A program made the position numbers and the translations under genes. From positions 114,989 to 178,988 of the forward strand of contig MU129040.1 of assembly GCA_014904985.1 (NCBI GenBank): a stretch of 64,000 bases of DNA, read 5' to 3'. The notes beneath the pieces were generated by a model, which saw only the letters and a list, made by a program, of their open reading frames with translations, had not been told where the DNA came from and ran no database searches. The first letter of the stretch is position 1; the number at the start of each line of letters is the position of its first letter. Positions 46,380 to 57,965 of the stretch are shown in pieces. Origin of the DNA: Hydnum rufescens UP504. Its lineage: Eukaryota; Basidiomycota; Agaricomycetes; Cantharellales; Hydnaceae.

Positions 46380-49300
46380 ACCAGTGAAGACATTCGAGGA
46401 GCCTGTCCCAGAAGAATTCCATTACTTCTGAGATGTGTTTTCCAAGGACTCCTTTGATCAGCTCCCTGGCCGGAAACCATGGGATCACCACATCAAGTTC
46501 AAGGAGGGAACCCAACTACCTCCCCCAGCCAAACTCTTCCCTCTCCCCAGCTGAGCAAAAGGAACTTGATGACTTCCTGAAGGAAAACCTTGCCTCTGGT
46601 TGGATCCACCCATCAAAGTCTCCAATGGCTGCCCCAGTGTTCTTTGTCAAGAAAAAGGATGGAGGATTCCATTTAGTCCAGGATTACTGGAAGCTCAATG
46701 ACATCATGGTCAAGAATGCATACCCCTTGCCCCTAATCTCTGATGTCATTCACTGACTCTGAGGAGCCAAAGTGTTTGGGAAACTGGACTTATGGTGGGG
46801 CTTCCAGAACATCTGGATAGCAGATGGAGAGGAATGGAAAGTAGCTTTCCAGACTAACTGTGGCCTCTTCAAACCCTTGGTCATGTTCTTCAGACTTTGC
46901 AACTCCCCAGGCACCTTCCAAAACATGATCAATGATGTCCTCCAAGAGTGGATTGACAATGGAGTGTGCATCGTATATCTGGATGATATCTTGAGCTTTG
47001 CCAAGACATGAGAGGAGTATGTCCATGGAGTCCATGAGATCTTACAGACACTCCAGGAGAACAAGCTCTTCCTGAAGCCAGAGAAGTGTGAGTTCTTCTG
47101 AGACCGGATTGAGTATCTAGGAATGGTGTTCACTCCAGATCATGTGGAGATGGACCCTATCAAGGTTGCAGGTGTGATGGAATGGCCAGAACCCAAGAAC
47201 TTGAAGGAGATGCAGTCATTCCTGGGGTTCATCAACTTCTATTGCCAATTCATTCAAGACTTCACTAAGGTCGCCAGACCATTGAATGACCTCACCCAGA
47301 AGGACACCCCCTTCTGATGGACTGATGCCAAACACAATGCCTTTGTCAAGTTGAAAACCCTTGTCACCTCTGCACTGATCCTAGTCTTCCCATCTGAGTC
47401 TGGACACTTCTGAGTAGAAGCTGATGCCTCTGGATATGTGACTGGAGCAGTACTCTCACAACTCCAAGAGGATAGGAAGTGGCATCCAGTAGACTTCCTG
47501 TTGAAGAGTTTGTCAGAAGCTGAAAGGAATTATGACATCTATGACAAGGAACTCCTGGCCATTGTCAGAGCTCTAGAGGCATGGGGACACTACTTAGAGG
47601 GTTCCCCACATCCAGTCGAGATCCTGATGGACCATCAGAACCTTCAGTACTTCAGGACTGCACAGAAGCTGAACCAGAGACAAGCCCAGTGGAATATTTT
47701 CCTCTCCTGGTTCAACTTCACCCTCCAGCACTGCTCCAGATCCCAGTCTGGGAAGCCAGATGCCCTCTCATGACAAGCAGATCACCCATGGGGAGACTCT
47801 GACAACTCTGATGTAGTCCTACTGAAGCCCACAGCCTTCCATTCCTGGGCTCTGGACACCTTGGAGGTTGTGGCAGTGGAAGGACCTAGCCAGAGCTTGA
47901 TGGCTTGGATCAAGAGGGCAACAGAGATTGATGACAAAGTCATCCAGGTCATCAAGGAGTTAAATGGAGATGGGCCAAAGGCACACCTGAAGGATTGGGA
48001 ACTCCAAGGATCTCTGGTTCTCTTCCATGGATGCATCTATGTTCCACTGGACTCCAAACTCCATCATGATTTAGTCCATGAACACCATGGCACTCCAACC
48101 ATGGGCCACCCTGGATGATGGAAGACATACAAACTTGTATCTCGGCACTACTGGTGGCCAGGGATGTCATGATATGTTGCAACCTATGTTTCCACCTGTG
48201 ACACCTGTAACTGAACCAAGACTTTCCCATCCAAACTGTCCAGAACACTCCATCCCAATCCAGTCCCAGACCACTGATGGAAAGCCATATCTGTGGACAT
48301 GATCATGGAGCTCCCAGAGTCACATGGATTTGACAGCATCATGATTGTAGTTGACCATCTCTCCAAACAAATTCATGCCATGCCCACCACCACAACAGTT
48401 GACTCTGCCAGTGTTGCTCACCTCTTCTGGGACAATGTATGGAGAGATCATGGACTCCCAGAGACAATCATTAGTGACCAGGGTATGACCTTCACCTCCA
48501 AGTTCATGAAGGAACTAAATTCCCTCCTTGGAATCACAGCAAATGTGTCAACAGCATACCACCCATGACAGATGGACAGATGGAATGAGTCAACCAGGAG
48601 ATTGAGCAGTACCTCTGGATCTTTGTCAACCACCAACAAAATGATTGGGCAGACTGGCTCCCTATGGCAGAATGTGCATACAACAACTGGATTCACTCCT
48701 CCACCCACAAGACCCCATTCTGCCTTGACTCCAGCCAAGACCCTCACCTCAGTACTGAACCAATCTGCTGTGGAGTTGTTGAGGCAGCCACAGACTTTGT
48801 CACATGGTGTTGGAGGGATAAAAGCCCACTACATACATACCTCATCTGGGCCCAACTACCTCCTCAAACAAATCCATATTTCTATATTTCTCTCATATCC
48901 ACACTCATTATTCCTTTGGCCATCAAATAGCATGGATTTCATATCCCAGGAACCATGGTCCTTTTGCTTTTCCTCCACCCTATATATGAGACAATTACTT
49001 GTCCATCCTTGGCACTTCAACAGGCCATCCAGATTGTACTTATTTCCAAGCCAGTTTAACCAGGCTATAGCAATTCAACTTGCTTACTTTTGCCACCTAT
49101 TGTATCACTATCGGCATATCCAATTGCCTCAAGGGCAGTATTTGACCTTGGATTATGTAACACAACTCCCACTTTGACTCACCGACTTGTCACATGTTAA
49201 ATAGGGGCTATTCCAATACTCTCAAGGAGTATTTTGCTAATATCTTCACCATTTTGATCGGATTGACTTGGAAAAATGGCGCCCAGAAAGCTACGATCAA

Positions 49301-51473
49301 TACCTATCTAACAGTACCACACACAAGTTTATTGGATGCAAACTGCTTCCCCCAGATCAATTTTACCTCATGCTCCATACTATCCTTCAGTATTTCAAGA
49401 ATATTTCCATCAGTTTTGATCTGATTTGTTAGAAACAACCACCCCTGGAAAGATGCTGAAAATTCGCATCAAACAGTAACAAGGAAAAAATGAGCGGATT
49501 AGAACTCGGCTTTCTGTAATTTAGTCTCCCCATGGCTCATTTCACTTTTACCTATGCTTTTCTGATTACTAAAGGCAATTATGGTTTCGGCACCCTATGT
49601 CCGATGGAGGGTATATCTAGGGCGACCAGTTCCACCTTTTCCCAAGGGATTTTGTTCAGTAGAAGAGGAGGAATACCTTGGTAAAGCCATAGTCCCCAAT
49701 TCTGACTTGATATTGGAATATCTCCTTCAGTTTTGAAGCTTTTGACTTGATTTCTTTTTCATCATTTTCGCCTTGATCCCACATTTCCGCTGGTTACCAT
49801 AGCAGTTTTTTGTGATGTATATTAAGTGCAGGAGATGTGAATTTCCATTGTCTTTCCCCCCATCCCCAGTTGAGAAGCTAGTTGAACTGCTGCTGGTGTT
49901 AGGGTAAATTCCACAACTCAACCCCCACTATGGATGCTGCAGTTCAGGTTTAAACCTGTGGAACCTGAGTTTAAACCTGAACCTGACCCAGGTCAGGTTC
50001 CATTGGGGTCAGGTTTCATTTCATTTTCTTCAGGTCAGGTTCAGGTTTTGCCCTTTCCCTGAATCCAAAAACTGGTCTGAAACCAGGTTTAAACCTGAAC
50101 CTGAAAGCTAGGGTGTAGGTTCCATTCCATGTAAATTGACCACTATTCTGGCACCAAATCTGGCAATTTACACATGTGACTATAGTTCTGGAGTCAGAAG
50201 TCACATGACTTGGCCATCAAATGAGGTAATTGGTGCAGGTTGCAAGTCACATGACAGAATGTAGTGACTAAATACCATCTCCAGAAGATGTGTGAGCAGT
50301 AAATTGAAGTGAAAGGGGGCTAGGAAGGAGATGTGGATGTAAAGCAGGATGTAAAGGGAGTGGCAGAGGCAGAGACTTGAGCAGAGGGTCTAGATCTGTA
50401 GTACCCCCTGAAAATGTTGGCTTCCCTCATACCTCAGGTTTCAGGTTTAAACCAGGTTTAAACCTGAACCTGACCTGAATGAGACCAAACCTCAGGTCAG
50501 GTTCAGGTTTTGCCCTCATGGGTGATTTTGGAACCTGGTCAGGTTTAGGTTTTGCCCAAATTGGGCAAAACCTGACCAAAACCTGACTGTGGCAACCATA
50601 ACCCCCACTAATCACACTTTTGATAGGCTCTCAAGAGGAGGACCTAGAGTGTGATTCCCCAATTTAATAACTCCTTCATTTATTGTCTGGATAGGCTCAG
50701 TCTATACAGGACAATTTCACCCATCCAAAGACCTCCCTCCCCTTGGACCCTAACATTCAGATTGGCCCTGTGATCCCCTCTCTTCATCCTCATATCCATT
50801 TCATGGACTGTGACTGGATTCAACTTCTGATTCCTGCTTACAATGGATGCAGAAAACCTCCAAGGAAGCCCAGTCTGCCCTCCACCAAGCAGCTGAGGAC
50901 ATGGCTTGTCACTATGATGCTCACTGGATGGGAGCCCCAGAGTATGCAGTTGGAGACTCAGTATGGCTGGATGCTCACAACATCTCCATTGACCACCCAG
51001 CCCAGAAACTTTTGGACAAGTGGTTAGGCCCATACAAGGTAGATAAGGTGATCTCCCACTCTGCTGTCTGGCTCAAACTCCCCTCCTCCATGTGAGTCCA
51101 CCCAGTATTCCATGTCTCCAAGCTCTGACCCTTCTGACCAGACCCAATTGCAGATTGTGTTGCACATCCTCCACCCCCTCCAATCCTACAAGGTGGGGAG
51201 GAAGAGTATGAAGTTGAACGGATTGAGAACTCCTGCTATTTCTGGGGTTGACTCCAGTACTTGGTGAAGTGGAAAGGTTACCCACCCTCAGAAAATCAGT
51301 GGCTGCCAGAGACTGACTTAGGTAATGCCTGGGAAGTTGTTGTGGAGTATCATCATGACCATCCGGAAGCTCCAAGATGGATCAGCACCATCAAATTCTC
51401 CTCCATTGGGTTCTGGCCATGCCCACTTTTAACAGAACCACCTCCACACCTCCCAGACTGGTCAGCCCATTGA
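46380..51473 (+). pseudogene. Chromovirus pol remnant (RT-RNase H-integrase-chromodomain)
   Basis: RT begins near 46430 ([18 protein letters not shown]) with [12 protein letters not shown] and the catalytic YLDD at about 46974. RNase H covers about 47390-47780 (EADASGY). The integrase zinc region is near 48120-48215 and its DDE core has VDMIMELPES (about 48290) and SDQGMTFTS (about 48474). After the interruption the frame resumes near 50840 and ends in a chromodomain (YEVERIENSCYF ... YLVKWKGYP, about 51205-51390). In-frame stops at 46754, 47009, 47099, 47315, 47411, 47771, 48116 and 48566, and more later, are all TGA. Most stand where related proteins have Arg (CGA). There is also a frame change near 46545. 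Confidence 0.88.
48860..50820. repeat. Interruption inside the chromovirus
   Basis: About 2 kb not alignable to the polyprotein. 49190-49440 resembles part of repeat family R (CGCCCAGAAAGCTACGATC). 49940-50110 and 50430-50600 are dense in GGTTTAAACCTGAACCTGAC-type words and their complements. Exact insertion points are not visible and no target-site duplication was found. Confidence 0.5.
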
Positions 51474-51510
51474 GCCCCACTCCTCCCACCAATAGGGATG
51501 ATTGGTCCTA

Positions 51511-51519
51511 AGAGGGGGG
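51511..51519 (+). promoter_or_regulatory. Polypurine tract of the chromovirus
   Basis: AGAGGGGGG three bases before the LTR start, in the position used for plus-strand priming. Confidence 0.8.
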
Positions 51520-51522
51520 TGA

Positions 51523-52157
51523 TGTCAGGGTTCCACCCTTTTTCTGATCTACTCCAGTCAACTCTGATCTACTCTGGTCTACTCCAGACCACTCCTCCCT
51601 CTGTCCACTCCACTCCACTCCTGCTTCCCTGAGTTCAGTTTGCTTCCAGTTTGCTTCTGATTTAATTTAATTTCCTTTTCATTTCCTGTTGCTTCTGGTA
51701 TGCTCCCATGCATTCCTGTTCCTGTCCACTTTCCCCCTGCCCAGGTTCCTGTTCCTTCCCCCTTGTAACCAGCTCCTGTTTAGCGATCACTCCCCTGTAG
51801 TATAGCAATAATGTATAAGTAGTCCGGCAGTGAAGTCCAGAGACCTCAGCTTTGGTCTCTCAGGATTTCTGCTGTTACTCCAGACTACAGGTCAGCCTTC
51901 TTGTATTCCTTGTTCATATTACATAATCTCAGGATTTCCACTGTTACTCCAGACTACAGCTCCAAGTATTTTCCAGTTGACTCCACAAGCTTAAGAACTG
52001 CTGTGCTCATTTCCGCCCAGTCCCTTCCAGGCTGCTGGACCACTCCTCTGACCTCTCTGACCTTCTTATCTCATTCTTGCCTGGATTCTTGAAGACTTAG
52101 CTGGAATTATTTGTGTTTATATTTGTTTGGTGCCCTCATCACAGCATGGCCCTGACA
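51523..52157 (+). repeat. 3' LTR of the chromovirus, 635 bp
   Basis: Begins TGTCAGGG and ends CCCTGACA, a perfect 8-bp inverted end. It follows the polypurine tract directly. It contains tandem TCTGATCTACTCCAG-type words near its start (51545-51590). Confidence 0.88.
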
Positions 52158-52262
52158 GGTGTCAGAGTTGAGTGTTAGATGGACATTGTCAGGATCAAAT
52201 TGACATTTGCTTCCACCTGAGGACTTACCCATCAGAGTATCATTCTTCATCAACTCTATCAT

Positions 52263-52409
52263 ATGGCGCCTACTTCTTCAAATGCTCTCATCTCCTCTCT
52301 CCCTCCATTCAGTAAGGGGGTTATTGTCATCCTTGCCATTATTGGCATTTCTCTTATTATTATTGCCCTTGTTCTATTGGGCCTCAACCAGTGGGCTATG
52401 GCTAGGTAG
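52263..52409 (+). CDS. Small single-TM ORF, 48 aa (uncertain)
   Basis: MAPTSSNALISSLPPFSKG followed by a clean hydrophobic helix (VIVILAIIGISLIIIALVLL) and a short end GLNQWAMAR. It lies about 100 bp after the LTR. An uninterrupted helix in otherwise decayed sequence is suggestive, but length and context make it weak. Confidence 0.3.
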   Translation: MAPTSSNALISSLPPFSKGVIVILAIIGISLIIIALVLLGLNQWAMAR

Positions 52410-52470
52410 TCAACCAGTGGCAGCATTGGTGCCCTTGTCAGCACCTGTCATTCCCTCACTCCCTGCATTA

Positions 52471-53389
52471 TAGAAGAAGGATTGGGAGCTCTGATGACTG
52501 TCAAATCAAACTCTGGTTCAGCCAGTGTGTAGATGGGAGACTGTATTTCTGTTTTTATTCAATGGGCTGGTTCACTCTGATGGTTGATCACTCTCTAACA
52601 AGTTGTATATGATATTCAGTGGAGGATAAGGTTGTGGTATGGACTAGCTATGGTCAATGATATATTGTGGATGCCTGTGAAAGGCTTATATGTGTTGTAT
52701 TGAACTGTTTACTGCTATTTGTGTGTACCTATTTGTGTTCTCCTGGTCAAAATGCAGATTCTAAGGTGGGTTCTAGACTAGTTTAAGCTTGATTCAGTGT
52801 GTCAATGTGTTTCTTTCTTCTTCTGACTTGACTTTGTTATTACTCACCTTTCCTTGGATGTCCAGCAACTCTAACCTTAGGTCCTGCAACTATCCTTGGC
52901 TTAGTATTTCATGTAGAGGGCTTCCAGTGACTTAGTCTTAACAACCTTGTATATGACTTAGCTCCAGATGGCTTTAGATCAGTACTCTCTTCAGATGCAA
53001 GCAGATTTGTAGACAGTAGTATATTCCAGTAGTGAGGAGATGGAGGGATACAGGAAAATCTACCAGCTTGTATACCTTTCTGAAGGTGGCTGTGTTTAAA
53101 GAATATGACTCACTCCTAGGTGAGTCATATGTGAGAACAATAGGGTTGTCAAGGAGGGTGAGTCATTCATAAACAGAACAAAAGGGTTGTCAAGGAGGTG
53201 TTATCTTTCTTATCTGTGAAGTTCTAGAAGTTATTTGTGGCAATGGGAGATGAAATCAAAGGATATTTCTGAGTTCTTGGAGATTAATTTGTTTGTAGTC
53301 CAGCGGTTAAGATGTTTTTGTTGCTGGTTGATAATGGGGACAAGTGCATGGGATGGGATTCGATGCAGAAACAACAGTTTGCATCTGTT
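52471..53389 (+). repeat. Repeat family R, copy 1 (5' part)
   Basis: Starts TAGAAGAAGGATTGGGAGCTC and runs to the point where copy 2 begins in inverted orientation. It is the inverted match of 54916-53923 and the direct match of 56258 onward. Confidence 0.88.
53103..53130. promoter_or_regulatory. Paired TGACTCA palindrome in repeat R
   Basis: ATATGACTCAC and GTGAGTCATAT flank a 6-bp centre, giving two Gcn4/AP-1-type sites in inverted arrangement. A related arrangement is at 54245-54280, and a diverged one is at 57043-57072. Binding is inference only. Confidence 0.4.
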
Positions 53390-54916
53390 GTGGAAGATAA
53401 AAACATCCAGTATCAGAAAATGCAAATATCCATTGATCCCAGCCTATGGAATGATCATGTGACCTATTACAAAATTAATTATGGCTATGCATGAAAACAG
53501 AGTTCATTCAATTACTCCTTCAGTTTTTATCGGAGAGGTACGCCCATATAACTATTGGAAAGCCATGATTCACACCTTTCTAATGGTACCAAACATAAGT
53601 TGAATGGACCAGAACTGCACTCTCCAGACCAATATTACTATCAAAATCCGAAATTTCTAGTAAAAATGGATTTCTCTGTCAGTTCACATCCAATCCTCCT
53701 GAAATAACCTTGCCTAGAAGGATATAAACAATCCGCATCCAACGGTATTGAGCGCACAAAGAACAGATTAAAACTGAGCTCTATAGAACAATATTATTAT
53801 CAGAATCAACACCCATTAGTATTTTATGAATTTCTCTGTCGGTTTGCATCTGATCTGCTTGGAACCACTGCGCCCAGAAAGCTGTTAGGAATCTGCATTG
53901 AATGATACCAAGAACGTCTATTACGGATGCAAACTGTTGTTTCTGCATCAAATCCCATCCCATGCACTTGTCCCCATTATCAACCAGCAGCAAAAACATC
54001 TTAACCACTGGACTACAAACAAATTAATCTCCAAGAACTCGGAAATATCCTTTGATTTCATCTCCCATTGCCACAAATAACTTCTAGAACTTCACAGATA
54101 AGAAAGATAACACCTCCTTGACTACCCATTTGTTCTGTTTATGAATGACTCACCTTCCTTGCAACCACTTTATGAATGACTCACCCTCCTTGCAACCACT
54201 TTATGAATGACTCACCCTCCTTGACAACCCTATTGTTCTCACATATGACTCACATATGACTCACCTAGGAGTGAGTCATATTCTTCAAACACAGCCACCT
54301 TCAGAAAGGTATAAAAGCTGGTAGATTTTCCTGTATCCCTCCATCTCCTCACTACTGGAATATACTACTGTCTACAAAATCTGCTTGCATCTGAAGAGAG
54401 TACTGATCTAAAGCCATCTGGAGCTAAGTCATATACAAGGTTGTTAAAGACTAAGTCACTGGAAGCCCTCTACACGAAATACTAAGCTAAGGATAGTTGC
54501 AGGACCTAAGGTTAGAGTTGCTGGACATCCAAGGAAAGGTGAGTAATAACAAAGTCAAGTCAGAAGGAGAAAGAAACACATTGACACACTGAATCAAGCT
54601 TAAACTAGTCTAGAACCCACTTTAGAATCCGCATTTTGACCAGGAGGACACAAATAGATACACACAAATAGCAGTAAACAGTTCAATACAACACATATAA
54701 GCCTTTCACAGGCATCCCACAATATATCATTGACCATAGCTAGTCCATACCACAACCTTATCCTCCACTGAATATCATATACAACTTGTTAGAGAGTGAT
54801 CAACCATCAGAGTGAACCAGCCCATTGAATAAAAACAGAAATACAGTCTCCCATCTACACACTGGCTGAACCAGAGTTTGATTTGACAGTCATCAGAGCT
54901 CCCAATCCTTCTTCTA
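53390..54916 (-). repeat. Repeat family R, copy 2 (full, inverted)
   Basis: Read on the minus strand it starts TAGAAGAAGGATTGGGAGC at 54916 and ends ACTGGATGTTTTTATCTTCCAC at 53390. This is the same end as copies 3 and 4. It abuts copy 1 tail to tail. Confidence 0.88.
54140..54235. repeat. Short tandem repeat in copy 2
   Basis: About three copies of a 31-bp unit containing ACTTTATGAATGACTCACC and CCTTGCAACC; expanded relative to copy 1. Confidence 0.75.
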
Positions 54917-54924
54917 TGCCATAA

Positions 54925-55457
54925 TAGATGTTCATGGTATCATTTGATGCATATTTCTAACAGCTTTCTGGGCATGGTGGTTCTGAGCAGATCAGATGCG
55001 AACTGACAGAGAAATTCATAAAATACTAATGGGTGTTGATTCTGATAATAATATTGCTCTATAGAGCTCAGTTTTAATCTGTTCTTCACATGCTCAGTAC
55101 TGTTGGATGAGGATTTTTTTATATCTTTCAAGGCACAGTTATTCCGAGAGGATTGGATGTGAACTGACAGAGAAATTTGTTTTTTACTGGAAATTCCAGA
55201 TTTTGATAGTAATACTGGTCTGAAGAGTGCAACTTTTGTCCATTTAACTTGTGTTTTGTACCATTCGAAAGGTGTAAATTGTGGCTTTCCAAGAGTTATA
55301 TGGGTGTACCTCTCCGATCAAAACTGGTGGAGTAATCGAACAAATTCTGTTTTCATGCATAGCTGTAATTAATTTCATAATAGGTCACATGATCATTCCA
55401 TAGGCTGGGATCAATGGATATTCACATTTTCTGATACTGGATGTTTTTATCTTCCAC
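54925..55457 (+). repeat. Repeat family R, copy 4 (3' third)
   Basis: Matches the last roughly 530 bp of family R (AACAGCTTTCTGGGCATGGTGG ... CTGGATGTTTTTATCTTCCAC), ending at 55457. Confidence 0.82.
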
Positions 55458-56257
55458 AGATGGTGAACACTTTTAATTGCAGCCCCTTGCAATGTCTTTT
55501 TGTCTTCTTCTGCCTTATACAACTGAACCCAAATTGCCTTTCCTTGTGTAGTACCACCATTTCCATCCTTCAAACCAAAGCGAGATCTCCTGCAAGTTTA
55601 TACTTTGATTTTGATGATAGAAGTCACTTATTGTTGGGTATGGATCTCTTAATATCTGCATTTTCAATAGGTTTTTCTTTGTATAAGTCCCAAATTATTA
55701 AGCAAATACCCACTTTGGATGACATTGTTCAGGTGGAGATCAAGAGGATCTGTGGAGAAGGTTCGATGAGGCACAGATATGTTCTCTGGAACATGGAGAA
55801 GAAGGACAAATTCAATTTTGAGGTCATGACGTAATGTGGGTCGATTGTTGAACAGTTCTCTGAACTTGTACATTGTCCAATCGACTCTTTTGTCTTTATA
55901 ATGCCATTGAATGTGACTTGGGGATTTGGGAAATAACAGATGATCATATGGGATTCAAGGTGGGTGAATGGTTCAGGATAGAGATAGTTGAATTGCTGGT
56001 AAATGATCGTGTGAAGTTCCAATGGCATGGTGAACACTTTTGATTTGTACCTTGGGGATAGTCATTCGATTTGCTGTTATGTCATTTTTGCATCCATAGG
56101 TCTGTAATCATGTGTCAACCTTTAATTTCGCTTAGGCCTCCCATGAGCTCAGATTCCTTCATTAATCAACAGGGTCACTTGTTTTCACATTTCACTATTG
56201 TTCCCTTTTTATATCAATGTCATTAGGTGGAGGTGGAGGTTTATTTTGTAATCGGTA
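55458..56257. other. Decayed coding-like stretch
   Basis: Overlapping open frames on both strands: plus 55460-55834 and minus 55729-56037 (MPLELHTIIYQQFNYLYPE). Neither is recognised; the minus-strand frame looks more protein-like. Confidence 0.3.
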
Positions 56258-57965
56258 TAGAAGAAGGGTTGGGAGCTCTGATGACTGTCAAATCAAAATC
56301 TGGTTCAGCCAGTGTGTAGATGGGAGACTGTATTTCTGTTGTTATTCATTGGGCTGGTTCGCTTCAATGGTTGATCACACTCTGCAAGATGTGTATGGTG
56401 TCCAGTGGAGAACAGGAAGGGATATGGACTAGCTGTAGTCAATGATATATTGTTTGGGATGCTTATAGAAAGGCTTATACGTCATAGGGGATGCTTGTAG
56501 AAAGGCTTATACGTCTGGGATGCTTATGGAAGGCTTACACATTGTGTAGGATGCTTATGGAAAGGCTTATACATCTGGGATGCTTGTGGAAAGGCTTATA
56601 CATTGTTTGTGTTGTGTTGGTCTGTTTACTGATATTTGTGTATACTTGTTTACGTTCTCCTGGTCAAAATGCGGATATCTGTGGGTTATAGACTGGTCAG
56701 TGCTTGGTTAGTCTTTGTTAGTATATTTCTTTCTTCTTTCGTCAAAACCTGATACATATTTCATTATGCTTACTTTTCCTTGGATGTCCAGCAACTCTAA
56801 CCTTAGGTCCTGCAACTATCCTTGGCTTTAGTGATTCGCGTAGAGGGCTACCAGTGGCTTTGTCTCAACAACCTTGAAGATGACTTAGCTCCAGATGGCT
56901 TATAGATAGACTGTTCTTTAGAGGCAAGCAGAAAAGTTGACAGTGGTTGACAGTGATGATTTCCAGAGAGGAGATGATTGTGTGGGGGTACAGGAAATCT
57001 ACCAGCTTTTATACCTTTCTGAAGGTGGCTGTGTTTAAGAAATATGACTCCCCCATGGGTGAGTCATATGTGAGTCATAGGTGAGAACAAAAGAAAAATA
57101 ACAAGATGATGTAATAATGCGGTCATAGCTGAGTCATTCATAAGGAGAACAAAAGGAATCATGAGGGGTGATGTCATAGTGATGTCATTCATAAAGAGAA
57201 CAAAAGGAATCATGAGGGGGGGTGATGTCACCAATTTGCTGAGCATGTGGAATGCTTGGAGCATGTGGTCTCTGACCATGTGGAGCATTCTGGAGGCGAA
57301 ATGAAAGGATATCTCCGGGTTTTGGAGATTAATTTGAGCATAGTCCAATGGTTAAGGTGTTTTGTTGTTGGTTGATAATGGGGACAAGTGCATGGGATGG
57401 GATTTGATGCAGAAACAGCAGTTTGCATCCGTAATAGACGCTCTTGGTATCATTAGATGTGGATTCTTAACAGCTTTCTGGGCGCGGTGGTTCCAAGCAG
57501 ATCTGGTGTAAACTGACAGAGAAATTCGTTTTTTACTGATGGGTGTTGATTCTGATAGTAATATTATTCTGTAGAGTTCAGTTTTGATCTGTTCTTCGCG
57601 TGCTTGGTACCGTTGGATGCGGACTTTTTATATCTTTCTAGGCGCAGTCGTTTTGAGAGGATTGAATGCGAACTGACGGAGAAATTCGTTTTTTACTGGA
57701 AATCCCGGATTTTGGTAGTAAAATTGGCCTGGAGAGTGCAGTTTTGGTCCATTCAACTTGTGTTTGGTACCGTTCGAAAGGTGTGAATCGTAGCTTTCTA
57801 AGCGTTATATGGGCGCACTTCTCTGATCAAAACTGACGGAGTTATAGAACGAATTCAATTTCTGCGTGTAGCCGTAATTAATTTCATAATTGGTCATGTG
57901 ATCATCCAAAAGCTGGGAATGGTGTGATTTCGCGTTTTCTGATACTGGATGTTTTTATCTTCCAC
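56258..57965 (+). repeat. Repeat family R, copy 3 (full)
   Basis: Direct-orientation full copy from TAGAAGAAGGGTTGGGAGC to the common end TTTTTATCTTCCAC at 57965. It contains an expanded 33-bp minisatellite (56456-56612). It retains more CpG than copy 2, so it is probably younger. Confidence 0.86.
56456..56612 (+). repeat. 33-bp minisatellite, five units
   Basis: Units of GGGATGCTTATAGAAAGGCTTATAC type with small changes. Copies 1 and 2 of family R have only a single unit here. Confidence 0.85.

Larger units (their letters stand above)
46140..52157 (+). mobile_element. Ty3/gypsy chromovirus, 5' part missing, 3' LTR intact
   Basis: The order protease-distal linker, RT, RNase H, integrase, chromodomain, polypurine tract and LTR is that of a fungal chromovirus. 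No gag, primer-binding site or 5' LTR is present to the left, so the copy is truncated. It is interrupted between about 48860 and 50820 by other repetitive sequence. Confidence 0.88.

Noticed and set aside
47782..48248. Minus-strand ORFs opposite the chromovirus integrase
   Set aside because: Antisense shadows; the plus strand has the conserved integrase order.
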